The position numbers were made by a program, and so were the translations under genes. The notes under the pieces are model-generated. The model saw only the letters and a list, made by a program, of their open reading frames with translations, searched no databases and was not told the DNA's origin. 23,855 nt of DNA from DASZPL01 sp035550315 (lineage in GTDB: Bacteria > Actinomycetota > Actinomycetes > JAFAQI01): assembly GCA_035550315.1 (NCBI GenBank), contig DASZPL010000008.1, forward strand, positions 1 through 23,855. Direction: 5' to 3'. Positions 13,294-20,853 of the stretch are shown here, piece by piece; position 1 is the first letter of the stretch; every line of letters starts with the position of its first letter.

Positions 13294-15066
13294 GTGCCGT
13301 ACGTCCGCCGCAGGCGCCGTCGCAGCAGGCGCCGGCTGATCCTCGGGCTGAAGATCGCCGGCGCCCTGCTCGTCGTGGTGGCTGCCGGCGCGATCTGGAT
13401 CGCGCTGCATGCCGCTTCCGCGGCGCACCGGCTGTCCGCCGTCCGCGCCGACATCGCCAGCCTGCGCGCCGACCTGATCGCCGGCCGCAGCGTCACCGGC
13501 GACGTGGCCGCGATCCGCACCGACTCGCAGTCGGCGTACAACGACACCCACGACCCGATCTGGTTCCTCGGCTCGTGGCTGCCGCCGGTCGGCGCGGTCC
13601 GTGGGCTCACGACGGTCGAGGCGAAGCTGGCCAGCCAAGTGCTGCCACCGCTGGTGTCCGCCGGTCAGACGCTCGAGCCGGCGCGGCTGCGGGTCAATGG
13701 CAACCGGATTGCGCTGGCGCCGCTGCACCGCGCCGCGCCGGTACTGAGCAACGCGGCCAAGGCGGTGCAACAGGTGCGGCAGACCGCGGCGGGTGTGTCG
13801 GGCGGCTGGTTCGGCCAGATCAACGACGCCCGGCAGAAGATCATCAGCCAGCTCGACTCGGTGGCCGGGTCGATCACGGATGCGGCGCGGTTCGCTCAAT
13901 TCGGTCCGGCGATGCTCGGCGAACACGGGCTTCGGCGTTACTTCGTCGGCATCCAGAACAACGCCGAGGCGCGGGCGACCGGCGGCCTGGTTGCGGCGTG
14001 GGCGATCGTCACGGCGGATCACGGGCGGATCCGGGTGGCGCAACACGGCAACGACTCGGCGTTGCGGCCGGCCGGCGCACCGACGACCACCGTGTCCCGC
14101 GACTACCAGGACCTGTACGGCACGTTCAACCCGACGCAGCAGTGGATCACGAGCAACCTGTCGCCCGACTTCCCCGCGGCGGCGAACATCTGGGCGCACC
14201 TCTGGCAGGCCGAATCCGGTCAGCACATCGACGGCGTTTTCGGCGTCGACCCGTACGCGCTGCAGGACCTGGTCGCGCAGACCGGTCCGGTCGCCGTGCC
14301 CGGATACCCGCAGCCGCTGGGCGGGACCAACCTGGCGTCGTTCGTGGAGTCCAAGCAGTACAAGGTGTTTCAAGGACCGCTGCTGTCGTTCCGCAAGACG
14401 TTCCTCGGCCAGGTCGCCACCGCGGTCATCCGCAAGCTGCTGTCCGGCGCCGGTGATCCGGCGGCCCTCGTCAGCGTCATGGGACACGACGCCGGCACCG
14501 GCCACCTGCGGTTGTGGTCGGCCCATCCGGACGAGGAGGCAGCGCTGGCCGCGACACCGATCGCCGGCGCCATCCCGCGGACGCTGGCGCCGTACGTCGC
14601 GCTCAGCATCGACAACGCGACCGGCGCCAAGCTCGACTACTACCTGCAACGCAGCCTCGACTACCACGCCACCACCTGCACTGGCTCGACCCGGCAGGCG
14701 ACGGTGACGGTCCGGCTGCGCAACGGCGCGCCGGCGCGCGGCCTGCCGCCGTACGTGTTGCTGCGCGGCGACCGCGGGGTGCTGCAACCCGAGCGGGTCG
14801 CCCGCAGCCGGTTGTTCGTGCTGCTTCATCTGACGCACGGCGCGTCGCTCGACAACGCCACGCTCGACGGCCGGCCGGTGCAACTCACGTCCGGCGTCGA
14901 GCAGGGCCACCCGGTGGTGCGCACCGAGCTGACGATCAACCCGGGGCAGACCCGCGTGCTGCAGCTGGACCTGACCGAGCCGGTGCCGTTCGGCGCGCCG
15001 CGGACCACGGTCCAACCGCTGCAACTGCCGCAGCGCACCGCGCTCGACGTCCCCAGCTGCGGCTGA
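13294..15066 (+). CDS. DUF4012 domain protein, membrane-anchored
   Basis: 590 residues. The N-terminus is a strongly basic cytoplasmic stub (RRRRRRSRRR), then one transmembrane helix at about 16-38 (LILGLKIAGALLVVVAAGAI), then a large extracytoplasmic region. The DUF4012 hallmark QNNAEARATGG is at 220-230, preceded by a helical region (residues 45-200) and followed by FGVDPYALQDLVAQTGPV and a beta-rich C-terminus. The family is common in actinobacterial polysaccharide and cell-envelope loci; its biochemical role is not established to my knowledge. The N-tail and later domains resemble LytR-CpsA-Psr proteins in layout only. The GTG start is 5 bp after the nitrobindin-like gene, with GAGG upstream. 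It is followed by a strong hairpin. Confidence 0.88.
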   Translation: MPYVRRRRRRSRRRLILGLKIAGALLVVVAAGAIWIALHAASAAHRLSAVRADIASLRADLIAGRSVTGDVAAIRTDSQSAYNDTHDPIWFLGSWLPPVGAVRGLTTVEAKLASQVLPPLVSAGQTLEPARLRVNGNRIALAPLHRAAPVLSNAAKAVQQVRQTAAGVSGGWFGQINDARQKIISQLDSVAGSITDAARFAQFGPAMLGEHGLRRYFVGIQNNAEARATGGLVAAWAIVTADHGRIRVAQHGNDSALRPAGAPTTTVSRDYQDLYGTFNPTQQWITSNLSPDFPAAANIWAHLWQAESGQHIDGVFGVDPYALQDLVAQTGPVAVPGYPQPLGGTNLASFVESKQYKVFQGPLLSFRKTFLGQVATAVIRKLLSGAGDPAALVSVMGHDAGTGHLRLWSAHPDEEAALAATPIAGAIPRTLAPYVALSIDNATGAKLDYYLQRSLDYHATTCTGSTRQATVTVRLRNGAPARGLPPYVLLRGDRGVLQPERVARSRLFVLLHLTHGASLDNATLDGRPVQLTSGVEQGHPVVRTELTINPGQTRVLQLDLTEPVPFGAPRTTVQPLQLPQRTALDVPSCG

Positions 15067-15067
15067 G

Positions 15068-15111
15068 TTGTCAGCGTTTGCGGGGCCTCTGGCACCCGCG
15101 AACGCTGACAA
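15068..15111. terminator. Hairpin terminator after the DUF4012 gene
   Basis: TTGTCAGCGTTTGCGGG (15068-15084) pairs with 15095-15111 over 17 bp, with one G-U wobble and a 10-nt loop, starting one base after the stop codon. The left arm is the same sequence as in the hairpin at 3081-3118. There is no U-tract. A smaller hairpin, TGGCCCG-AA-CGGGCCA, follows at 15123-15138. Confidence 0.7.
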
Positions 15112-15206
15112 GTGGTGGCGACTGGCCCGAACGGGCCACCCGCGGTCGATCGGCGATGGGCAAATCGGGTCAGATCAGCGCTAAAGGTGGTGGTCCAACC
15201 TGCCGA

Positions 15207-15212
15207 TACGTT
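15207..15212 (+). promoter_or_regulatory. Possible -10 box of the NlpC/P60 gene
   Basis: TACGTT lies 4 nt before ATG 15217, a little closer than the 6-7 nt seen at the other leaderless starts here. The rest of the 150-bp gap holds the terminator at 15068-15111, the small hairpin at 15123-15138 and nothing else I recognise. Confidence 0.3.
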
Positions 15213-15216
15213 CCAC

Positions 15217-16461
15217 ATGCACCTCCGCTCGCTGCTGCGTGCCGCAGCTCCGGTCGCGGCTGCAGCGGCGCTGCTGGCCACGGTTGTCGCGCCGGCGGCG
15301 GCGGCGCCGGGGGGTGAGCAGCCGGCGCGGGTGACCGGCTGCGCCCAGCTGGCCGTCGGCGCTCAGGGCAACGCAATCGCGGCGCTGCAACGCGCCATCG
15401 GCGCCGAGCCGGATGGTGACTTCGGCCCGCTCACGACGAAGGCGCTCAAGCGGTGGCAGCGCGCGCACGCGATCGCTGCGTCCGGCGTCGTCGACGCCGC
15501 CACCTGGGCAGCGCTTCCCGCCGCGGTCGCGGCGAAGGTGTGCGGCAAGCCGGCCAGCGGCGCCGGCGTGACCGCGAGCTGCGCGGCGCTGCAAGCCGGC
15601 GACACCGGTCTCGCCGTGGTCGTGCTGCAGCGTGCATTGCGCATCACGGCGGACGGCGCATTCGGCCCCGCAACGGCGGCGGCGCTCAGCGCGCGCCAGC
15701 AAGCCGCCAAGCTGACGGCCACGGGCACGACGACCCGGGCGACCTGGAAGGCGCTGCACCGCGTCGGCACCCCGGTCTGCACCGGCCGCTCGACCGCGCC
15801 GGCTGATGCCAAGGCGCAGGCCAAGGTCGCGCGCCAGACCACCGCCGAGGTGGCCAAGCTGCTCGCCGGCCCCGGCACGACCGCGAACCGGCTCGCAAAG
15901 ACGGCGTTGCAGTTCGCCCGCAAGCAGGTCGGCAAGCCCTACCAGTACGGCGCGGCCGGCCCGAAGGCCTACGACTGCTCCGGGCTGCAGCTGGCGTCGT
16001 ACCTGCACGCCGGGCTCACGCTGCCCCGGGTTGCGGCCGACCAGTACGCCGCCGGCGGCAAGCAACTGCCGCTCGGCGCGGCGAAGCAGGGCGACCTGCT
16101 GTTCTACGCGAGCGATCTGACCAAGCCCGCCACGATCTACCACGTGGTGATGTACGCCGGTCACGGCAACGTGATCACCGCTCCCGAGACCGGCCGCAAC
16201 GTCTCGGTCGAGCCGCTGTGGACGTCCGGCCTGCTGCCGGTCGCGGTGCGCCCGGTCGGCAATCTCGTCCTCCCGGTGAAGCGCGGCTCAACCGGCTGGA
16301 CGGTCAGCCAGCTGCAGCTCGCGCTCAACCGGCACGGTGCCGAGCTGACCGTCGACGGCGGCTATGGGCCGATGACCCGGCAAGCGGTCAAGGCCTGGCA
16401 GCAGCAGCACGATCTGCGCGCGAACGGCGTGGTGCGGGTGTCGACCTGGCAGACTCTGTAG
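15217..16461 (+). CDS. Secreted peptidoglycan-binding NlpC/P60 family protein
   Basis: 414 residues. A Sec signal peptide (HLRSLLR, hydrophobic Ala/Val/Leu core, cleavage near AAAAPGG at about residue 30) supports ATG 15217 over more upstream in-frame starts. It has three peptidoglycan-binding type-1 repeats at about 44-102, 122-182 and 355-414 (each with L..G..G..V..LQ.AL and DG.FGP.T..A...WQ). Between the second and third lies an NlpC/P60 domain: LQFARKQVGKPYQYGAAGP, nucleophile Cys254 in YDCSGL, His309 in IYHVVMY. The third catalytic position, 12 residues after the His, is Thr321 where His or Glu is usual. Expected to cleave stem-peptide bonds or bind cell wall outside the membrane. It stands alone between a terminator and the next promoter. 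Confidence 0.92.
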   Translation: MHLRSLLRAAAPVAAAAALLATVVAPAAAAPGGEQPARVTGCAQLAVGAQGNAIAALQRAIGAEPDGDFGPLTTKALKRWQRAHAIAASGVVDAATWAALPAAVAAKVCGKPASGAGVTASCAALQAGDTGLAVVVLQRALRITADGAFGPATAAALSARQQAAKLTATGTTTRATWKALHRVGTPVCTGRSTAPADAKAQAKVARQTTAEVAKLLAGPGTTANRLAKTALQFARKQVGKPYQYGAAGPKAYDCSGLQLASYLHAGLTLPRVAADQYAAGGKQLPLGAAKQGDLLFYASDLTKPATIYHVVMYAGHGNVITAPETGRNVSVEPLWTSGLLPVAVRPVGNLVLPVKRGSTGWTVSQLQLALNRHGAELTVDGGYGPMTRQAVKAWQQQHDLRANGVVRVSTWQTL

Positions 16462-16521
16462 ATCGGCAGCGGGAAGTCGACATATCCGGCAGCATCACCC
16501 GAATGGCGCCATCAACCCCTA

Positions 16522-16550
16522 CTGACAGCGCACTGGTGACGCCCTAGCCT
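16522..16550 (+). promoter_or_regulatory. Vegetative-type promoter of the sugar transferase gene
   Basis: CTGACA (16522-16527), a 17-bp spacer and TAGCCT (16545-16550) form a good -35/-10 pair. The transcript would start near 16557 and carry a short leader with GGAG at 16575-16578, 5 nt before GTG 16584. This is the only gene here with a clear -35, -10 and Shine-Dalgarno. Confidence 0.65.
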
Positions 16551-16583
16551 GAAACGGCTGCCTGGGATCGGACTGGAGTAATC

Positions 16584-18083
16584 GTGACGCTAGCGGACTC
16601 GAGCAGGTCGGAGATCGTCCTGCCTGCGGGTCTGCACGAGGTCGTCCGCCGGCTGACCTCGCGCGAGCACCGCGCCGTCGACGTCTGGCAGCGCCGGTAC
16701 CTGCGCCGGCTGGTGATCGCCGACGCCATCCTGATCGTGGTCGCGATGACCATCGCCGTCGACATCCGGTTCGGTGACGGCGGGCAGAAATCGTTCGGCA
16801 CGCTCACCTACGCCGGGTTGAGCCTGCTGCTGGTGCCGATCTGGCTCGCCACGCTCGGCCTCGGCCGCGGCTACCAGACCCGCATCCTCGGCACCGGCGC
16901 CGAGGAGTTCAAGCGGGTCGCGACCGCGTCGCTGCAGCTGATGGCGGCGGTTGCGATCGTCTCCTACGTCTTCGACCTCTCGATCGCCCGCGGCTTCGTC
17001 GCGGTCGCCTTCCCGATCGGGATCGGGCTGCTGCTGCTCGGCCGCTACGGCCAGCGGCGGTTGCTGCACCGTCGGCGTCGGCGGGGTGAATATGTGCACC
17101 GGGTGCTCGCGGTCGGCAGCCCCGATCACGTGGGCAACCTGGCCACCGAGCTGACCCGCGAGATCTATGCCGGGCTCTCGGTCGTCGGCGCCTGCCTGCC
17201 GCTGCCGGATGGCCAGCCGCGGGTCGGCGACGTACCCGTCCTCGGTTCGCTGACGCAGGTGCGCGCGGCGCTGGCCGCCAGCGACGCAGACACCGTCGCC
17301 GTGTGCGGCGGACCTGGCATGTCGTCGGACGTGCTGCGCCAACTGTCCTGGGAGCTGCAAGGCACCGGCATCGACCTCGTCGTCGCGCCGGCGCTGGTCG
17401 ACGTCGCGGGCCCGCGGGTCAGCATCCGCCCGGTCGCCGGCCTGCCGCTGCTGCAGATCGACGAGCCCGAGCTCTCCGGCTTCCGGCAGTTCGTCAAGGC
17501 GTCGGTCGAGTGGCTGTTCGCGCTGCTCGGCTTCATCTTCCTGGTGCCGGTGATCGCGCTCTGCGCGCTCGCGGTGCGGCTCGACAGCCAAGGCGCCCCG
17601 CTGTTCCGGCAGACCCGGATCGGGCGGCACGGCCGGCCGTTCACCGTCTACAAGCTGCGCACCATGCGCTCGGACGCCGAGGCGCTGCTCGACACGCTGC
17701 GCGAGCAGAACGAAGCCGCCGACGGGCTGCTGTTCAAGATGCGGGAGGACCCGCGGATCACGCGGGTCGGTTCGTGGCTGCGGAAGTGGTCGATCGACGA
17801 GCTGCCGCAGCTGTGGAACGTCGTCAAGGGCGACATGGCCCTCGTCGGGCCGCGCCCGCCGCTTCCCGGTGAGGTGGCGCAGTACGGTGACGACGTCGCC
17901 CGCCGGTTGCTGGTGCGGCCGGGCATCACCGGGCTCTGGCAGGTGTCGGGACGCTCCGACCTCAGCTGGGAAGACAGCATCCGGCTGGACCTCTACTACG
18001 TCGAGAACTGGTCGCTCGCCCTCGACGCCTTGATCGTCTGGAAGACGTTCTTCGCGATCCTCCGCCGCGACGGCGCGTACTAG
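16584..18083 (+). CDS. Polyprenyl-phosphate sugar-1-phosphate transferase (WcaJ/WbaP-type initiating transferase)
   Basis: 499 residues, the usual length for this family. Four N-terminal transmembrane helices (about 42-62, 75-94, 115-132, 138-153) precede a Rossmann-like cytoplasmic domain (HRVLAVGSPDHVGNLATEL), then a fifth membrane segment (WLFALLGFIFLVPVIALCALAV) and the catalytic sugar-transferase domain. The catalytic domain has FTVYKLRTMRSDAE from 353, SIDELPQLWNVVKGDMALVGPRPP around 403-425, and VRPGITGLWQVSGRSDLSW. It moves sugar-1-phosphate from a nucleotide sugar to undecaprenyl phosphate, the first step of lipid-linked repeat-unit synthesis. The GTG start has GGAG 5 nt upstream. 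Its stop TAG directly abuts the rmlD stop on the other strand. The first sugar (Glc, Gal or other) cannot be told. Confidence 0.94.
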   Translation: MTLADSSRSEIVLPAGLHEVVRRLTSREHRAVDVWQRRYLRRLVIADAILIVVAMTIAVDIRFGDGGQKSFGTLTYAGLSLLLVPIWLATLGLGRGYQTRILGTGAEEFKRVATASLQLMAAVAIVSYVFDLSIARGFVAVAFPIGIGLLLLGRYGQRRLLHRRRRRGEYVHRVLAVGSPDHVGNLATELTREIYAGLSVVGACLPLPDGQPRVGDVPVLGSLTQVRAALAASDADTVAVCGGPGMSSDVLRQLSWELQGTGIDLVVAPALVDVAGPRVSIRPVAGLPLLQIDEPELSGFRQFVKASVEWLFALLGFIFLVPVIALCALAVRLDSQGAPLFRQTRIGRHGRPFTVYKLRTMRSDAEALLDTLREQNEAADGLLFKMREDPRITRVGSWLRKWSIDELPQLWNVVKGDMALVGPRPPLPGEVAQYGDDVARRLLVRPGITGLWQVSGRSDLSWEDSIRLDLYYVENWSLALDALIVWKTFFAILRRDGAY

Positions 18084-18956
18084 CTAGGCCCGCGAGGTCA
18101 GCGCCTCGCCGACGGCCTGCATCGCCTCGGCCAACCCGTCGCGCCAGTGCGGGAGCTCGGGCAGGCCGGCCGCCTGCCACTTCGCCGTCGACAGCACCGA
18201 GTACGCCGGCCGCGGCGCCGGGCGCGGAAACGCGGCGGAGGTGGTCGGGCGGACCCGCGCCGGGTCTTCGCCGATCTCGGCCAGGATCGCGCGCGCGAAC
18301 ACGTACCAGCTCGCGTCGCCCGCCGGGCTGCAGTGCCAGATACCGGGCGCCACGTCGGCGACCCCCAGCGCGACCAGCGCGCGGGCGAGGTGCAGCGACC
18401 AGGTCGGGCAGCCGCGCTGGTCGTCGACCACGTCGAGCGTCTCCTGCGACCGTGCCAGCCGGACGATGGTCTTGACGAAGTTCGGTCCGGTCGCGCCGTA
18501 CAGCCACGCCGTGCGGACGACTTGGCCGTCACCGCCGGCCGCCAGCACCGCCTGCTCGCCGGCCGCCTTGGTCCGGCCGTAGGCGCTGCGCGGCGCGACT
18601 GGCGCGTCCTCCGGGTACGGCTCGGTCGCGTCACCGCCGAACACGTAGTCGGTGGAGACGTGGACCAGCCGGGCGGAGTGCGCGGCGCACCAGCCGGCCA
18701 GCAGCCCGGGAGCCACGCCGTTGACCCGCATCGCGGCGGCCTCGTCCGACTCGGCGGCATCGACCGCGGTGTACGCCGCGCAGTTGACCACGATGTCGGG
18801 TGCCGCCTCGCCCAACACCCGCTCGACCGCCCCGGGGTCGGTCACGTCCAGCGCTGCGCGGTCGCATTCGACGACGTCCGCGGCGTAACCGCGCAGCACG
18901 TGGGCGACGTCGGTGCCGAGCAGCCCGGCGGCGCCCGTCACCAGCCACCGGGTCAC
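18084..18956 (-). CDS. rmlD: dTDP-4-dehydrorhamnose reductase
   Basis: A 290-residue SDR of the RmlD type. TGAAGLLG is at residues 7-14, DVTDP at 37-41, VVNCAAYTAVDAAE at 56-69, STDYVFGG at 101-108 and YGRTK (Tyr126, Lys130) at 126-130, followed by RTAWLYG and the C-terminal RPAYSVLST. The pattern VDxAExD..A..VN is specific to RmlD. It catalyses the final NADPH-dependent reduction to dTDP-L-rhamnose. The frame stays open upstream, but GTG 18956, overlapping the rmlB stop as GTGA, gives the family start. Second gene of the rmlB-rmlD pair. Confidence 0.95.
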   Translation of the reverse strand: MTRWLVTGAAGLLGTDVAHVLRGYAADVVECDRAALDVTDPGAVERVLGEAAPDIVVNCAAYTAVDAAESDEAAAMRVNGVAPGLLAGWCAAHSARLVHVSTDYVFGGDATEPYPEDAPVAPRSAYGRTKAAGEQAVLAAGGDGQVVRTAWLYGATGPNFVKTIVRLARSQETLDVVDDQRGCPTWSLHLARALVALGVADVAPGIWHCSPAGDASWYVFARAILAEIGEDPARVRPTTSAAFPRPAPRPAYSVLSTAKWQAAGLPELPHWRDGLAEAMQAVGEALTSRA

Positions 18957-19936
18957 ATCGGATCTCCGGTGAGCAGCGGCCGCCACCAGGACTCGTTCGC
19001 GCGGTACCACTCGATGGTCTCGGCGAGCCCGGTCTCGAAATCCAGCCGGGGTGCATATCCCAGCTCGGCGCGCAGCTTGGAGTCGTCCAGCGCGTACCGG
19101 CGGTCGTGACCCTTGCGATCCGCCACCGGCTCGACGGCTGACCAGTCCAGGCCGAACGCGGCGAGCAGCCGTTCGGTCAGCTCGCGATTGGTCAGCTGCA
19201 CGCCGCCGGAGACGTTGTAGATCTCGCCGGCTCGGCCGCGCTCCAGCACCAGCGCGATGGCCCGGCAATGGTCGTCGACGTGCAGCCAGTCGCGAATGTT
19301 CAGCCCGTCGCCGTACAGCGGCAGCTTGCGCCCGTCGAGCAGGTTGGTGATGAAGAGCGGGATCACCTTCTCCGGGAACTGGTAGGGCCCGTAGTTGTTG
19401 GTGCATCGCGTGATCACGACGTCGACGCCGTAGGTGACGGCGTACGACCGGGCGATCAGGTCGCCGCCGGCCTTGCTAGCCGAGTAGGGCGAGCTGGGCT
19501 CGAGCCGGTCGGTCTCGCGGAAGGCGCCCTCGGCGATCGAGCCGTAGACCTCGTCGGTTGAGACCTGCAGCACCCGCCGAACGCCGGCGCGCAGGCACGC
19601 GTCGAGCAGCACCTGCATCCCGACCGCGTTGGTCAGGACGAACTCGGCCGCACCGGCGATCGAGCGGTCGACGTGTGACTCCGCGGCGAAGTTGACGACC
19701 AGGTCGTGGCCGGGCACGACGTCGCCGAGCGAATCGGCGTCGCAGATGTCGCCGCGCACGAACCGGTAACGGGGATGGTCGGCGACCGGCGCGAGGTTCG
19801 CCAGGTTGCCGGCGTAGGTCAGCTTGTCGTAGACCGTCACCTCGGCGTCGGCGTACGACGGGTAGCCGCCCCCCAGCAGGGTCCGGACGAAGTGCGAGCC
19901 AATGAAACCGGCGCCACCAGTCACAAGCACCCGCAC
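18953..19936 (-). CDS. rmlB: dTDP-glucose 4,6-dehydratase
   Basis: A 327-residue RmlB. NAD motif TGGAGFIG is at residues 6-13, YDKLTYAGNLANL at 37-49, FAAESHVDRSI at 84-94, the catalytic Thr-Asp-Glu at 128-130 in STDEVYG, and YSASK (Tyr152, Lys156). RCTNNYGPYQFPEKVIPLFITN, LYGDGLNIRDWLHVDDHC and NVSG complete the family signature. It converts dTDP-glucose to dTDP-4-keto-6-deoxyglucose. The GTG start at 19936 follows TAGCCT by 6 nt with no ribosome binding site, so it is probably leaderless. Divergent from rmlA across 44 bp and coupled to rmlD. Confidence 0.97.
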   Translation of the reverse strand: MRVLVTGGAGFIGSHFVRTLLGGGYPSYADAEVTVYDKLTYAGNLANLAPVADHPRYRFVRGDICDADSLGDVVPGHDLVVNFAAESHVDRSIAGAAEFVLTNAVGMQVLLDACLRAGVRRVLQVSTDEVYGSIAEGAFRETDRLEPSSPYSASKAGGDLIARSYAVTYGVDVVITRCTNNYGPYQFPEKVIPLFITNLLDGRKLPLYGDGLNIRDWLHVDDHCRAIALVLERGRAGEIYNVSGGVQLTNRELTERLLAAFGLDWSAVEPVADRKGHDRRYALDDSKLRAELGYAPRLDFETGLAETIEWYRANESWWRPLLTGDPM

Positions 19937-19942
19937 GCAGGC

Positions 19943-19971
19943 AGGCTACCCACGGCCGTTTCGGATAGCGT
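19943..19971. promoter_or_regulatory. Divergent promoters of rmlBD and rmlAC
   Basis: Minus-strand TAGCCT (complement of 19943-19948) lies 6 nt before GTG 19936. Plus-strand TAGCGT (19966-19971) lies 9 nt before ATG 19981. Exactly 17 bp separate the two boxes, so each occupies the -35 position of the other promoter. Neither gene has a Shine-Dalgarno. Prediction from sequence only. Confidence 0.5.
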
Positions 19972-19980
19972 CAGCGCGCG

Positions 19981-20853
19981 ATGAGAGGCATCGTGCTCGC
20001 GGGTGGCACCGGGTCGCGGCTGTGGCCGATCACCCGCGCGATCTCCAAGCAGCTGATGCCGGTCTACGACAAGCCGATGGTCTACTACCCGCTGTCGACG
20101 CTGATGATGGCCGGGATCCGCGACGTCCTCGTCATCACGACACCGGCGGACGCCGACGGCTTCCGCCGGCTGCTCGGTGACGGTGAGTGGCTCGGCATGC
20201 GGATCGACTACACGGCGCAGCCGCAGCCGGGCGGCATCGCGCAGGCGTTCACCATCGGCGCGGACTTCATCGGCGGCGACGCGGTTGCGCTCGCCCTCGG
20301 TGACAACATCCTGCACGGCGTCGGGCTCGGCTCGCAGCTCGCCGCGTTGACCGACATCACCGGCGGCCACATCTTCGCCAGTCACGTCGCGGATCCGTCG
20401 GCGTACGGCGTGGTCGAGTTCGATGCCGACGGCAACGCGGTGTCGATCGAGGAGAAGCCGGCGAACCCGCGCAGCTCCTACGCGGTCCCGGGTCTGTACT
20501 TCTACGACAACGAGGTCGTGAACATCGCGGCGTCGCTGCGGCCGAGTGCGCGCGGCGAGCTGGAGATCACGGCGGTCAACCGGGCGTACCTCGACCAGGG
20601 CCGGCTGCAGGTGACCGTCTTCCCGCGGGGCACCGCCTGGCTCGATACCGGAACGTTCGCCAGCCTGGTGCAGGCGTCGGAGTTCGTGCGCGTGGTCGAG
20701 GAGCGGCAGGGCTTGAAGATCGGTTGCCCAGAAGAAGTCGCCTGGCGCAACGGCTGGATCGGCGACGACCGACTTCGGGCTCACGGCGAGGCGATGGCGA
20801 AGAGCGGCTACGGCGATTACCTGCTGCGGCTGCTGGAGTCGGGCCGGCGATGA
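19981..20853 (+). CDS. rmlA: Glucose-1-phosphate thymidylyltransferase
   Basis: A 290-residue RmlA. GGTGSRLWP at residues 8-16, ISKQLMPVYDKPMVYYPLS, LALGDNILHG, the SIEEKP block, PGLYFYDNEVV, GELEITAVNRAYL and FPRGTAWLDTGTFASL are all diagnostic. It makes dTDP-glucose from glucose-1-phosphate and dTTP, the first step to dTDP-L-rhamnose. ATG 19981 gives the exact family N-terminus. The stop overlaps the rmlC start as ATGA. Length and motifs are complete. Confidence 0.97.
   Translation: MRGIVLAGGTGSRLWPITRAISKQLMPVYDKPMVYYPLSTLMMAGIRDVLVITTPADADGFRRLLGDGEWLGMRIDYTAQPQPGGIAQAFTIGADFIGGDAVALALGDNILHGVGLGSQLAALTDITGGHIFASHVADPSAYGVVEFDADGNAVSIEEKPANPRSSYAVPGLYFYDNEVVNIAASLRPSARGELEITAVNRAYLDQGRLQVTVFPRGTAWLDTGTFASLVQASEFVRVVEERQGLKIGCPEEVAWRNGWIGDDRLRAHGEAMAKSGYGDYLLRLLESGRR

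Noticed and set aside
15067..15216. A c-di-AMP (ydaO-type) riboswitch before the NlpC/P60 gene
   Set aside because: Such riboswitches often precede actinobacterial wall hydrolases, but this 150-bp gap is mostly the terminator hairpin and a small second hairpin. I could not find the conserved riboswitch core, and the promoter seems to lie next to the start codon.
15112..15216. Upstream start for the NlpC/P60 protein
   Set aside because: It would place 35 polar residues before the signal peptide and overlap the terminator region. ATG 15217 gives a normal signal peptide.
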